A DNA stretch of 64,000 nucleotides from CAYJLB01 sp964370845. GTDB lineage: Bacteria; Bacillota; Clostridia; Oscillospirales; Ruminococcaceae. Below, in pieces: positions 50,951 through 58,842 of this stretch (positions are counted from its first letter, which is position 1; each line of letters starts with the position of its first letter). A program made the position numbers and the translations under genes. The stretch spans positions 1 to 64,000 of the forward strand of contig CAYJLB010000005.1 in the NCBI GenBank assembly GCA_964370845.1, read 5' to 3'. The notes beneath the pieces are model-generated. The model saw only the letters and a program-made list of their open reading frames with translations. It searched no databases and had not been told where the DNA came from.

Positions 50951-52333
50951 ATGGGAATACAATATATGGGGCTGAGTGAAATAAACGGTCCTTTGGTTGT
51001 AATTGAAAATGTTGATGATATTGGATATGACGAAATCGCTACCATAAAAATGTCTAACGGAACGGAAAGACTGGGTAGAGTTGTTGAGGTTTCAAATGAT
51101 AAGGCTGTCCTACAAGTTTTTGAGGGAACAAAAGGTTTATCTCTTGAAAATACTACCACAAGATTTATTGGAAAGCCTATGGAAATGCCTCTTTCTACCG
51201 AAGTTTTGGGAAGAATTTTTAATGGGGCAGGCAAGCCTATTGACGGACTTGGAGATATTTTCCCTGAAAAATATGCTGATGTAAACGGGCGACCGCTAAA
51301 TCCTGTTGCTAGAAATTATCCTAGAAACTACATTAAGACAGGTATTTCTTCAATTGACGCACTTATGACTTTGATTAGGGGGCAAAAATTGCCTATTTTT
51401 TCAGGCTCTGGCATGTCCCACAATAAACTAGCTGTGCAAATTGTTCGACAAGCGCAAATTGCTGAGGAAAATGGACAAGAATTTGCGGTTATTTTCGGTG
51501 CAATGGGTGTAAAAAATGACGTTGCTGACTACTTTAAGCGAAGTTTTGAGGAAACTGGAGTTTTGCAAAAAGTTGTAATGTTTCTGAACCTTTCAAATGA
51601 CCCGATTATTGAGAGGATTTTGACTCCAAGATGTGCTTCCACAGTAGCTGAATATCTAGCTTTTGAAAAAGATATGCATATTTTGGTTATTTTGACAGAT
51701 ATGTCCTCTTATGCGGAAGCTTTGCGTGAGTTTTCATCTTCAAAAGGGGAAATTCCAGGGCGTAAAGGTTACCCAGGTTACTTATACTCTGACCTTTCTT
51801 CAATTTATGAAAGAGCGGGAGTTGTTGAGGGTGCAAAGGGTTCAGTTACTCAAATTCCAATTTTAACAATGCCAAATGACGATATAACTCACCCAGTACC
51901 CGATTTGACAGGATACATTACCGAGGGGCAAATTGTTTTAGACAGGCAGTTAGACCAAACAGGAATTTACCCTTCAATCTCCGTTTTGCCATCTCTTTCA
52001 AGGCTTATGAAGGACGGAATAGGGGAAGATTACACTCGTGAAGACCATTCAATGGTAGCAAACCAGTTGTTTTCTGCTTATGCAAAGGTGCAAGATGCAA
52101 AGGCTTTAGCCTCTGTAATTGGTGAGGAAGAATTATCGCCAACGGACAAATCATACATAATTTTTGGTGACAAGTTCGAAAAAACTTTCATTGCTCAAGA
52201 TTTTAACAAGAGCAGAACTATTGAAGAAACTTTAGATTTAGGCTGGGAATTATTATCATTGCTTCCTGTAACGGAATTAGACAGGGTTGATAGTGAGCAT
52301 ATTGAAAAGTATTATAAGGTTGAAAATAATTAA
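50951..52333 (+). CDS. ntpB: V-type ATPase regulatory subunit B
   Basis: A 460-residue non-catalytic nucleotide-binding subunit. MGLSEINGPLVVIENVDDIG begins the beta barrel, GRIFNGAGKPIDG and LPIFSGSGMSHNKLAVQIVR are characteristic of B, the latter lacking a functional P-loop, and SYAEALREFSSSKGEIPGRK follows. AAGGAGG precedes the ATG. A strong terminator lies directly after the stop, so subunit D, which usually follows B, is not in this operon. Confidence 0.95.
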   Translation: MGIQYMGLSEINGPLVVIENVDDIGYDEIATIKMSNGTERLGRVVEVSNDKAVLQVFEGTKGLSLENTTTRFIGKPMEMPLSTEVLGRIFNGAGKPIDGLGDIFPEKYADVNGRPLNPVARNYPRNYIKTGISSIDALMTLIRGQKLPIFSGSGMSHNKLAVQIVRQAQIAEENGQEFAVIFGAMGVKNDVADYFKRSFEETGVLQKVVMFLNLSNDPIIERILTPRCASTVAEYLAFEKDMHILVILTDMSSYAEALREFSSSKGEIPGRKGYPGYLYSDLSSIYERAGVVEGAKGSVTQIPILTMPNDDITHPVPDLTGYITEGQIVLDRQLDQTGIYPSISVLPSLSRLMKDGIGEDYTREDHSMVANQLFSAYAKVQDAKALASVIGEEELSPTDKSYIIFGDKFEKTFIAQDFNKSRTIEETLDLGWELLSLLPVTELDRVDSEHIEKYYKVENN

Positions 52334-52340
52334 TAAATAA

Positions 52341-52384
52341 AAAATTGCAGAGAATTATTTTTCAAATTCTCTGCAATTTTAGTA
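52341..52384 (+). terminator. Terminator of the V-type ATPase operon
   Basis: AAAATTGCAGAGAATT (52341-52356) pairs perfectly with 52365-52380, 7 nt after the subunit B stop, with T-rich sequence following. Confidence 0.88.
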
Positions 52385-52418
52385 GTTTTTGTTTTTATTT
52401 TGTTATTTATTTTTTATC

Positions 52419-52443
52419 GGACAAGGGCAAGCTTTGTCCCTAC
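52419..52443 (-). repeat. GTAG-REP hairpin, fourth stem type
   Basis: On the minus strand GTAG, GGACAAAGC, then TTGCCC and TTGTCC. Six outer pairs; a degenerate relative of 46230-46253. Confidence 0.6.
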
Positions 52444-52484
52444 ATAAATTATATTTTACAAAATGTTGAGTTCTTTTCATTTTC

Positions 52485-52509
52485 GGGAGGAGCAGAGCCC
52501 CTCCCCTAC
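52485..52509 (-). repeat. GTAG-REP hairpin, fifth stem type
   Basis: On the minus strand GTAG, GGGAGGGGC, loop TCT, GCTCCTCCC. Nine pairs with one G.T wobble. Confidence 0.8.
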
Positions 52510-52589
52510 ATCTCTGCCAGCATCACGTTGCTCTTGAAAAATCGCGTGCGACTATCTTGCTCATTAAACAAATTACGGCGTGTCTGCCA

Positions 52590-52605
52590 GCGGGGGCTTC
52601 CCCGC
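52590..52605 (-). repeat. Stop-abutting GC-rich palindrome
   Basis: On the minus strand GCGGGG-AAGC-CCCCGC follows the TAG stop of the aminopeptidase gene with no gap. A similar hairpin (GCGGGG/CCCCGC) lies at 22974-22988. The rest of 52385-52605 holds only repeat fragments. Confidence 0.75.
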
Positions 52606-53841
52606 CTAGATTGACCAGTAGCCGTCTTTCATAATTTGAATTTCAGTTTTGTCAGATTTAATTCCAACAATGTCCATATCCGAAGTTCCAACCATAACAT
52701 CTTCGTGAATGGCACTGTAGTTTCCACCCATTTTTGCAAGTTCTTCCTCGGACATTTTATCTCCGCCTTGAATATTAGTTGGGTAACAACGTCCAAATGC
52801 AATGTGGCAAGCTGCATTTTCATCATATAATGTGTTGTAATAAAGCAAACCACTCTTTCCAACTCCACTGCTGTTGTCAACGATTGCAATTTCACCAATG
52901 CGTTTTGCTCCCTCGTCAACAGTCATCATACTTTCAAGGATTTCTTGACCTTTTTCAGCGTGATATTCCACAACAACACCATCTTTAAATACAAAGTAAA
53001 AATTCTCGATAATGTCGCCATTGTAAATATATGGTTTTGACGCGTAAACTTTTCCGTTTACCCTCTCTTTATGTGGGCAAGTGAAAATTTCTTCTGTGGG
53101 AACGTTTGCGATAAAGCGATTTCCTTTATCTGTGTAGGAAACTCCACCGTCCCAAGTGTGTTTGTCAGCAAGCCCAACTGTTAAGTCAGTTCCGTTTGGT
53201 GCAGTCATTCTAATTGCTTCAAAATTATAGTCATTTAGCACTTTTCTGCGGTTTACAGTCTTTTTGATGTATTCTTCCCACTCAGCTTCAGGGTTTCCAC
53301 CTTTTACTCTTGCGCAAGTGAAAATTGCTTCCCACATAGCTTCTTCCCCTTCTTCCTTTGAAAGGTTAGGGAAAACTTTGCTAGTCCAGCTTTCGCTTGG
53401 TACAGCGGCAATTGTCCATTGTACACGGTCATTTATGATATAATCATAGAAATTTTTCATTGCTTTTTCGTTTGCAATAGCAGCAAGTTGTAGCTTCTTT
53501 TGGTCAAGTCCTTTGTATAGTTCAGGGTTTCTTGAAGTGATGCTAAGAAGTGCAGCACCGCCCTCAGATTCCATGTAATCAAGTTTCATACGTTCAATAT
53601 GCGGTTTAACATCTTGTGCAACTTCTTCCGAGCAATGTTCCATTTTCATTCTTGAAAGTTGTTCATCATTATAGTGTACAACAACCTCCCTTGCACCATT
53701 TTCATAAGCAACTTTTGCACACATTTGAGCAAAATTCGCTGTTGTAATTGGAGCGTTAATAATTAAAGTTTGGTTTGGTTTTAATCCAGCCGCTGTTTTA
53801 ACAGTAAAGTCAGCATATTTTTGCAATAAAATTTTATCCAT
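52606..53841 (-). CDS. M29-family aminopeptidase
   Basis: A 411-residue cytoplasmic metallo-aminopeptidase of the thermophilic aminopeptidase (AmpS/PepS/T) family. ILLQKYADFTVKTAAGLKPN and QTLIINAPITT form the N-terminal domain. The metal-site regions include TEEIFTCPHKERVNGKVYAS, YHAEKGQEIL, GEIAIVDNSSGV and HIAFGRCYP, and the C-terminus is complete (SAIHEDVMVGTSDMDIVGI). AAAGGA lies before the ATG. It probably works in general peptide turnover. The stop directly abuts a palindrome. It lies downstream of the tRNA-Gln gene on the same strand, but a terminator separates them. Confidence 0.93.
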   Translation of the reverse strand: MDKILLQKYADFTVKTAAGLKPNQTLIINAPITTANFAQMCAKVAYENGAREVVVHYNDEQLSRMKMEHCSEEVAQDVKPHIERMKLDYMESEGGAALLSITSRNPELYKGLDQKKLQLAAIANEKAMKNFYDYIINDRVQWTIAAVPSESWTSKVFPNLSKEEGEEAMWEAIFTCARVKGGNPEAEWEEYIKKTVNRRKVLNDYNFEAIRMTAPNGTDLTVGLADKHTWDGGVSYTDKGNRFIANVPTEEIFTCPHKERVNGKVYASKPYIYNGDIIENFYFVFKDGVVVEYHAEKGQEILESMMTVDEGAKRIGEIAIVDNSSGVGKSGLLYYNTLYDENAACHIAFGRCYPTNIQGGDKMSEEELAKMGGNYSAIHEDVMVGTSDMDIVGIKSDKTEIQIMKDGYWSI

Positions 53842-53883
53842 TTAAAATCAATCCTTTCATTATTTAGGTAAAGACACAATATT

Positions 53884-53918
53884 AAAAAAATCACGTTCCT
53901 ACAAAAGTAGAAACGTGA
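53884..53918 (-). terminator. Terminator of the tRNA-Gln gene
   Basis: On the minus strand TCACGTTTCTAC pairs with GTAGGAACGTGA around TTTT, followed by a run of seven T. A small CGACC/GGTCG hairpin lies between it and the tRNA. Confidence 0.85.
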
Positions 53919-53943
53919 CCATACTTCCGACCCTTAGGTCGAT

Positions 53944-54018
53944 TGGCTGGGATAGAAGGATTTGAACCTTCGAATGACGGAGTCAAAGTCCGTTGCCTTA
54001 CCGCTTGGCGATATCCCA
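53944..54018 (-). tRNA. tRNA-Gln (anticodon TTG)
   Basis: The minus strand folds as a tRNA of 75 nt. The acceptor stem TGGGATA pairs with TATCCCA, GGACTTTGACTCC contains anticodon TTG, GGTTCGAATCC is the T arm, and CCA is encoded at the 3' end. Confidence 0.95.
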
Positions 54019-54208
54019 ATAGAACGTTATTTATTATATCAGATATTTTCATAAATTGCAATAGAAAAACGCAACTTTTTTTACTTTTTACCTTTTGAAT
54101 ATAATTATAGTAAATTTTAAAAGAATTTTACCACATTTTTACAAATTTCGCACTTCTGTAATTATATTATAGGTTAAGATTGATGTTTTATGCAGTGAAA
54201 TAATTTAT

Positions 54209-54248
54209 TTTACATTAATTTAACATTAGATTGCTTATAAATTTTACA
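54209..54248 (+). promoter_or_regulatory. Pho box upstream of pstB
   Basis: TTTACA at 54209, TTAACA at 54220, a weaker TTGCTT at 54231 and TTTACA at 54243 are spaced by 11, 11 and 12 bp. Direct TTAACA-like repeats with 11-bp spacing are the known binding pattern of PhoP/PhoB-type regulators in Firmicutes. The genes downstream are pstB, phoU, phoB and phoR, so phosphate starvation control is very likely. Confidence 0.8.
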
Positions 54249-54311
54249 TTCGTAGTATAGAATTTATTCTGATATGTTAGGTGAACAGAAATATAATAAA
54301 AGGAGTTACTA

Positions 54312-55061
54312 ATGAATAAATTAGAAATCAAAGGCTTGAACTTATACTACGAACAATTTCAAGCGTTAAAAAATGTTAACTTGGACGTAAAAGAAAAGGA
54401 AATTATGGCTTTTATCGGTCCCTCTGGTTGTGGTAAATCCACCCTACTTAAATCAATCAATAGAATGAATGATTTAGTTGAGGGTTGTAAAATTACAGGA
54501 AGCATTACTCTTGATGGTGAGGATATTTTCGGTAATATGGACGTAAACTTACTTAGAAAAAGAGTTGGTATGGTTTTCCAAAAACCTAATCCATTCCCTA
54601 TGAGTGTTTATGATAATATCGCTTATGGACCTCGTGTTCACGGCATTAAAAATAGAGCGAAACTTGATGAAATTGTTGAAACTTCACTTAAAAATGCTGC
54701 TATTTGGGACGAAGTTAAAGATAGACTTAAAAAGTCTGCTCTTGGACTTTCTGGTGGACAACAACAACGTCTTTGTATTGCTAGAGCTTTAGCTGTTGAA
54801 CCTGAAGTTTTATTAATGGACGAACCTACATCTGCACTTGACCCTATTAGTACTTCAAAAATTGAAGACTTAGCTATTGAATTAAAAGAAAAATACACAA
54901 TCGTAATTGTTACTCATAATATGCAGCAAGCTACTAGAATTTCCGATAGAACTGCTTTCTTTTTACTTGGTGAAATTATTGAAATGAACGACACTGAAAG
55001 TTTATTCTCAAAACCAATGCAAAAAAAGACAGAGGACTATATTACAGGACGTTTTGGGTAA
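54312..55061 (+). CDS. pstB: Phosphate ABC transporter ATP-binding protein PstB
   Basis: A 249-residue ATPase driving phosphate import through PstA/PstC. GPSGCGKSTLLKSINRMND is Walker A plus the PstB-specific NRMND, VFQKPNPFPMSVYDNIAYGP is the Q-loop region, LSGGQQQRLCIARAL is the ABC signature, and LLMDEPTSALDP is Walker B. AAGGAG precedes the ATG. It is the first gene of a unit with phoU, phoB and phoR. The partner genes pstS, pstC and pstA, normally directly upstream, are absent here, where a Pho box and tRNA-Gln are found instead. Confidence 0.95.
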   Translation: MNKLEIKGLNLYYEQFQALKNVNLDVKEKEIMAFIGPSGCGKSTLLKSINRMNDLVEGCKITGSITLDGEDIFGNMDVNLLRKRVGMVFQKPNPFPMSVYDNIAYGPRVHGIKNRAKLDEIVETSLKNAAIWDEVKDRLKKSALGLSGGQQQRLCIARALAVEPEVLLMDEPTSALDPISTSKIEDLAIELKEKYTIVIVTHNMQQATRISDRTAFFLLGEIIEMNDTESLFSKPMQKKTEDYITGRFG

Positions 55062-55115
55062 CCGCATATTTTTGTTACAAGTTAAAATTTTATTAGAAGA
55101 AAGGATTTATATTAA

Positions 55116-55769
55116 ATGAGAAATAAATTTGATAATGAATTAATCGAGTTAAATAATAACCTTACACATATGGGAGCTTTATGTGAAAATGCAATCACTC
55201 TTGCTATAGAAGCTCTTTTAGACGGAAATTCTGAGAAACTTAAACAAGTTTCTGTTCTTGAAAATCAAATTGATGAAAAGGAAAGAATTATTGAAAGTCA
55301 ATGTTTAAGATTGATTTTACAACAACAACCAATTGCTACTGATTTAAGAGTAATTTCTGCTGCATTAAAAATGATTACTGATATTGAGAGAATTGGTGAC
55401 CAAGCATTTGACATTGCTTCACTTTCAAAATACACTCAAATTGGTAATATTCCAAACCTTTCACACATTAAACAAATGGCTGAAGAAACTGTTAAAATGG
55501 TTAAAGACTCAATCGAAGCCTTTGTTAAAAGAGATGAAGCACTTGCGAAAGAAGTTATGGAATATGACGATAAAATCGATGAATTATTCCATATAGTGAA
55601 AAAAGATATTCTTGATGCAATTAAAACAGGTAAGGCTGATGATAGTGAATCAATTATAGATATTCTTATGATAGCAAAATATTTTGAAAAGATTGGCGAC
55701 CATGCAACTAATATTGCCGAGTGGGTAGTCTTCACCGTTACTGGTGTTCATAAGGGGGAAGTTAAGTGA
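55116..55769 (+). CDS. phoU: Phosphate signalling complex accessory protein PhoU
   Basis: A 217-residue all-helical protein with two PhoU repeats (ELIELNNNLTHMGALCENAI; IKQMAEETVKMVKDSIEAFV), and ERIGDQAFDIA and EKIGDHATNIAE supply the metal-cluster motifs. It restrains PhoR signalling and phosphate uptake when phosphate is plentiful. AGAAAGGA precedes the ATG. Its stop overlaps the phoB start (GTGA), so the two are translationally coupled. Confidence 0.94.
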   Translation: MRNKFDNELIELNNNLTHMGALCENAITLAIEALLDGNSEKLKQVSVLENQIDEKERIIESQCLRLILQQQPIATDLRVISAALKMITDIERIGDQAFDIASLSKYTQIGNIPNLSHIKQMAEETVKMVKDSIEAFVKRDEALAKEVMEYDDKIDELFHIVKKDILDAIKTGKADDSESIIDILMIAKYFEKIGDHATNIAEWVVFTVTGVHKGEVK

Positions 55770-56440
55770 TAGCAATTATCGAAGATGATAATAACATCAG
55801 AGAGCTTGTTTGCTACACTTTGAAAAACACAGGCTTTGAGGCAGTTGGTTTCGACTGCGCAAAGCCTTTTTTCGAAAGTTTAGAGGACAGTATTCCTGAT
55901 TTACTTATTTTAGACATTATGCTTCCAGGGGAAGATGGAATTTCTATTTTAAAAAGACTTAAATTGAGTGAGAAAACTAAGAATATTCCTGTAATTATGC
56001 TTACTGCGAAATCTACTGAATATGACAAGGTTACAGGCCTTGACAGCGGTGCTGATGATTATTTAGTTAAGCCTTTTGGTATGATGGAACTTGTATCAAG
56101 GATTAAGGCTTTGCTTCGTCGTTGTGGAAAAAATACAACGGACATTCATATTTATCAAAACGTTGCCCTTGACAAAACTGCTCATATTGTAACTGTTCAA
56201 GGTAAGCAAGTTGACCTCACTTTAAAAGAGTATAGCTTACTTTTAGTGCTTCTTGAAAACAAAGAGAGAGTGCTTACTCGTGATATGTTGTTACAAAAAA
56301 TTTGGGGCTATGATTTTGACGGTGAAACGAGAACTGTTGACGTGCATATAAGAACTTTGCGTACAAAACTTGGCTCTGAGGGTGACATTATAGAAACAAT
56401 TCGTGGCGTTGGCTACAAAATTGGAGGGAGTAAATGGTAA
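55766..56440 (+). CDS. phoB: Response regulator, PhoB/PhoP type
   Basis: A 224-residue two-component regulator. The receiver domain has acidic residues in IIEDDNN, the phosphorylated Asp in LLILDIMLPGEDG, and the Lys in YLVKPFG. The C-terminal OmpR-type winged helix ends in RTVDVHIRTLRTKLG and ETIRGVGYKI. A GTG start overlaps the phoU stop. It is the likely binder of the Pho box upstream of pstB, which would give autoregulation. Confidence 0.93.
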   Translation: MIAIIEDDNNIRELVCYTLKNTGFEAVGFDCAKPFFESLEDSIPDLLILDIMLPGEDGISILKRLKLSEKTKNIPVIMLTAKSTEYDKVTGLDSGADDYLVKPFGMMELVSRIKALLRRCGKNTTDIHIYQNVALDKTAHIVTVQGKQVDLTLKEYSLLLVLLENKERVLTRDMLLQKIWGYDFDGETRTVDVHIRTLRTKLGSEGDIIETIRGVGYKIGGSKW

Positions 56441-57786
56441 AGAGATTTCTTGCTACCATTTTAATTCTCGGGGGGATTATCTCAATAATTTTCCTTGTTG
56501 CTTCAATTGTGATAATTTGTTTGATTGCCCCCGAAAATGGTGAGCAATATATAACTGCAATTATTTTAGTTTTTTTAGCTGTGGTATTAAGCTTAATTTT
56601 TTCAGCAAGAAAAATTTCTAAAAGTGCTGAAAGAAAAATTCACAAAGCAATAAAAAAGTTAAACTTAGATAAGCCTTTAGATTTTCACGAAATTGAGGAA
56701 TTATCACCTGTTCTTGTGGAAATTGACAAAAGAAACAAAAAGCTGAAAAAACAAGCAGAAATTAGCGATAGAAAGACTACAGAAGTAAATTATATCCGTG
56801 AAAATGTAAGCGAGGGTATCATTTTTATTAATCACAAGGGAATTGTACTTTATGCGAATAAAATTGCTAAAAGGCTTTTATCTTGTAATGAAAATGAATT
56901 TTATCTTGATTATTGTAGGATTATGGAGTATCGAACTGTTGTGGAAAAGGCTTTAAAAGGGGAAAAATCCTACCTTAAATTTACTGTGGATAATTTAATT
57001 TATGGAATTAAAGCAAACACCATAAGTCGTGGGTCGCTAGGCTTTGATTTATGTCTTTTTATAAACGATATTACCGAGGAAGAAAATATGCAGAAGATGC
57101 GACAAGAGTTTACTGCAAATGTTTCTCACGAGTTAAAAACCCCACTTACTTCTATTTTAGGGAGTGCTGAAATAATTCAAAGTGGAATTGCGCCACCTCA
57201 AGACGTTCCTCATTTTGTGGGGAAAATTTATTCCGAGGCAAAGCGATTACTTGCGTTAATTGAAGATATAATCAAACTTTCAAGGCTTGATGAAAATAAA
57301 ATTTCTGCCCAGTTTGAAAAAATTAGCTTAAAAACTACTTGCGAAAATGTTAAGTTTTTGCTTGAAGAAAAAGCTAGTGTAAGAAATGTTTCTTTATCCG
57401 TTGAATGTGATGAGGACGTGTTTATAATGGGTTATCCTGTGGTTATTCAAGAAATGATTTATAACCTTAGCGAAAATGCAATTAAGTACAATAAAGTTGG
57501 GGGAAGTGTAAATATTTCTGCTCAAAATAGTGCTGGGGAAGTTGTTGTAACTATTTCAGATACAGGGATTGGAATTCCTAAAGAGGACATTTCACGGGTG
57601 TTTGAGCGGTTTTATCGTGTGGATAAAAGCCATTGTAAATATTCAAATTTAGATAGCGAAGTAGGGGGAACAGGGCTTGGTCTCTCTATTGTAAAGCATG
57701 GTGCACAAATTCATAACGCTACAATTGACCTTGAAAGTGAAATTGGAATTGGCACTAAAATTAAAATTAGATTTAATGAAATTTAA
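56434..57786 (+). CDS. phoR: Sensor histidine kinase, PhoR type
   Basis: A 450-residue membrane kinase. Two closely spaced membrane helices (residues 5-28 and 37-58) leave almost no extracytoplasmic domain, so sensing is probably intramembrane or via PhoU/Pst. A PAS-like domain follows, then NVSHELKTPLTSILGSAEII with the phospho-accepting His, and an ATPase domain (NLSENAIKYN, DTGIGIPKEDISRVFERFYR, GGTGLGLSIVKH). Its start overlaps the phoB end by 7 nt. Confidence 0.93.
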   Translation: MVKRFLATILILGGIISIIFLVASIVIICLIAPENGEQYITAIILVFLAVVLSLIFSARKISKSAERKIHKAIKKLNLDKPLDFHEIEELSPVLVEIDKRNKKLKKQAEISDRKTTEVNYIRENVSEGIIFINHKGIVLYANKIAKRLLSCNENEFYLDYCRIMEYRTVVEKALKGEKSYLKFTVDNLIYGIKANTISRGSLGFDLCLFINDITEEENMQKMRQEFTANVSHELKTPLTSILGSAEIIQSGIAPPQDVPHFVGKIYSEAKRLLALIEDIIKLSRLDENKISAQFEKISLKTTCENVKFLLEEKASVRNVSLSVECDEDVFIMGYPVVIQEMIYNLSENAIKYNKVGGSVNISAQNSAGEVVVTISDTGIGIPKEDISRVFERFYRVDKSHCKYSNLDSEVGGTGLGLSIVKHGAQIHNATIDLESEIGIGTKIKIRFNEI

Positions 57787-57797
57787 TACATTAATTT

Positions 57798-57839
57798 GAT
57801 TGTAACAAAGATTTTTTCTTTCGTTGCAATCTTTTTTTT
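57798..57839 (+). terminator. Terminator of the pstB-phoU-phoB-phoR operon
   Basis: GATTGTAACAAAGA pairs with TCTTTCGTTGCAATC (wobbles and one bulge), followed by eight T. Confidence 0.85.
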
Positions 57840-57897
57840 GACAAAAATAACAATAATATTACAATTATTACAATTTGATTAATTTATTGAATTAATA

Positions 57898-57926
57898 TTG
57901 TAAAATCTGGCTAAACGTGTTATACT
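57898..57926 (+). promoter_or_regulatory. Promoter of the ABC transporter operon
   Basis: TTGTAA (57898-57903), 17 bp, TATACT (57921-57926) preceded by TGT. Confidence 0.6.
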
Positions 57927-57959
57927 TGAAAAGATGATTTAGAAAGGAATAGGTAGTTT

Positions 57960-58823
57960 ATGGATAAAGAGAAAAAGAGCAAACCTGAAAAACCTCTTAT
58001 TAAAGTCACCGACTTGCGGAAAGTTTATCGTCTTGGAAAAGAAAAAGTTGTAGCTTTAAATGGGGTGTCCTTTGAAATAAAAAGGGGCGAAATTTGCTGT
58101 CTTTTAGGTACTTCTGGTTCGGGTAAGTCTACTTTGTTAAATATGCTTGCTGGACTTGAAAAGCCCACAAAAGGCACAATTGTTATTGACAACGCTAAAA
58201 TTCATACATTAAACGAAAAAAAACTTGCAATTTTTAGACAAAAGAATATGGGATTTGTCTTTCAATCTTATAATTTGCTTACTAATTTAACCGCTCTTGA
58301 CAACGTTGCTTTGCCTCTTGCGTTTAGGGGAATTCCTAAAGTTATTAGAAGTAAAAAAGCTAAAATTATGCTGAAAAAAGTAGGGCTTGGACAAAGATAT
58401 AAACACAGGCCTACTCAAATGAGTGGTGGACAGCAACAACGTGTTGGTATTGCAAGAGCTTTCGTTGCAAAGCCTCAAATTGTCTTTGCCGATGAGCCAA
58501 CGGGAAACCTTGATTCTCGTACAACTATCGAAGTTATGGAAATGATGGTGGAAATGGCTAGGAAAAATAACCAAACTTTGATTATTGTTACCCATGATAA
58601 AGAAATTTCCGAATATTCTGACAAGGTCTTTCATATTATAGACGGAAATATTGACAAAATGTATGACAATATCGCAAAAGATAAAAAAGAAAAAATGGCA
58701 CAAACTATAAAAGAAAATGCCGAAATTGCGGATATTGTTGAAACTATAAATGAAAATACCCAAGTAGAAATGGAAAACAACGGAGAAAAAGAAACTCCTT
58801 TGGTTGAAGCTACTTCGCTATAA
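57960..58823 (+). CDS. ABC transporter ATP-binding protein (MacB/LolD type)
   Basis: A 287-residue ATPase of the MacB/LolD group. LLGTSGSGKSTLLNMLAGLE is Walker A, GFVFQSYNLLTNLTALDNVA is the Q-loop, MSGGQQQRVGIARAF is the signature, and VFADEPTGNLDS is Walker B. A C-terminal extension of about 60 polar residues is unusual. GAAAGGA precedes the ATG. The next two genes encode an exported domain-repeat protein and a FtsX-like permease, so the three probably form one transport or mechanotransmission complex. Confidence 0.93.
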   Translation: MDKEKKSKPEKPLIKVTDLRKVYRLGKEKVVALNGVSFEIKRGEICCLLGTSGSGKSTLLNMLAGLEKPTKGTIVIDNAKIHTLNEKKLAIFRQKNMGFVFQSYNLLTNLTALDNVALPLAFRGIPKVIRSKKAKIMLKKVGLGQRYKHRPTQMSGGQQQRVGIARAFVAKPQIVFADEPTGNLDSRTTIEVMEMMVEMARKNNQTLIIVTHDKEISEYSDKVFHIIDGNIDKMYDNIAKDKKEKMAQTIKENAEIADIVETINENTQVEMENNGEKETPLVEATSL

Positions 58824-58842
58824 AGAAAGGAAAAAATTATTT

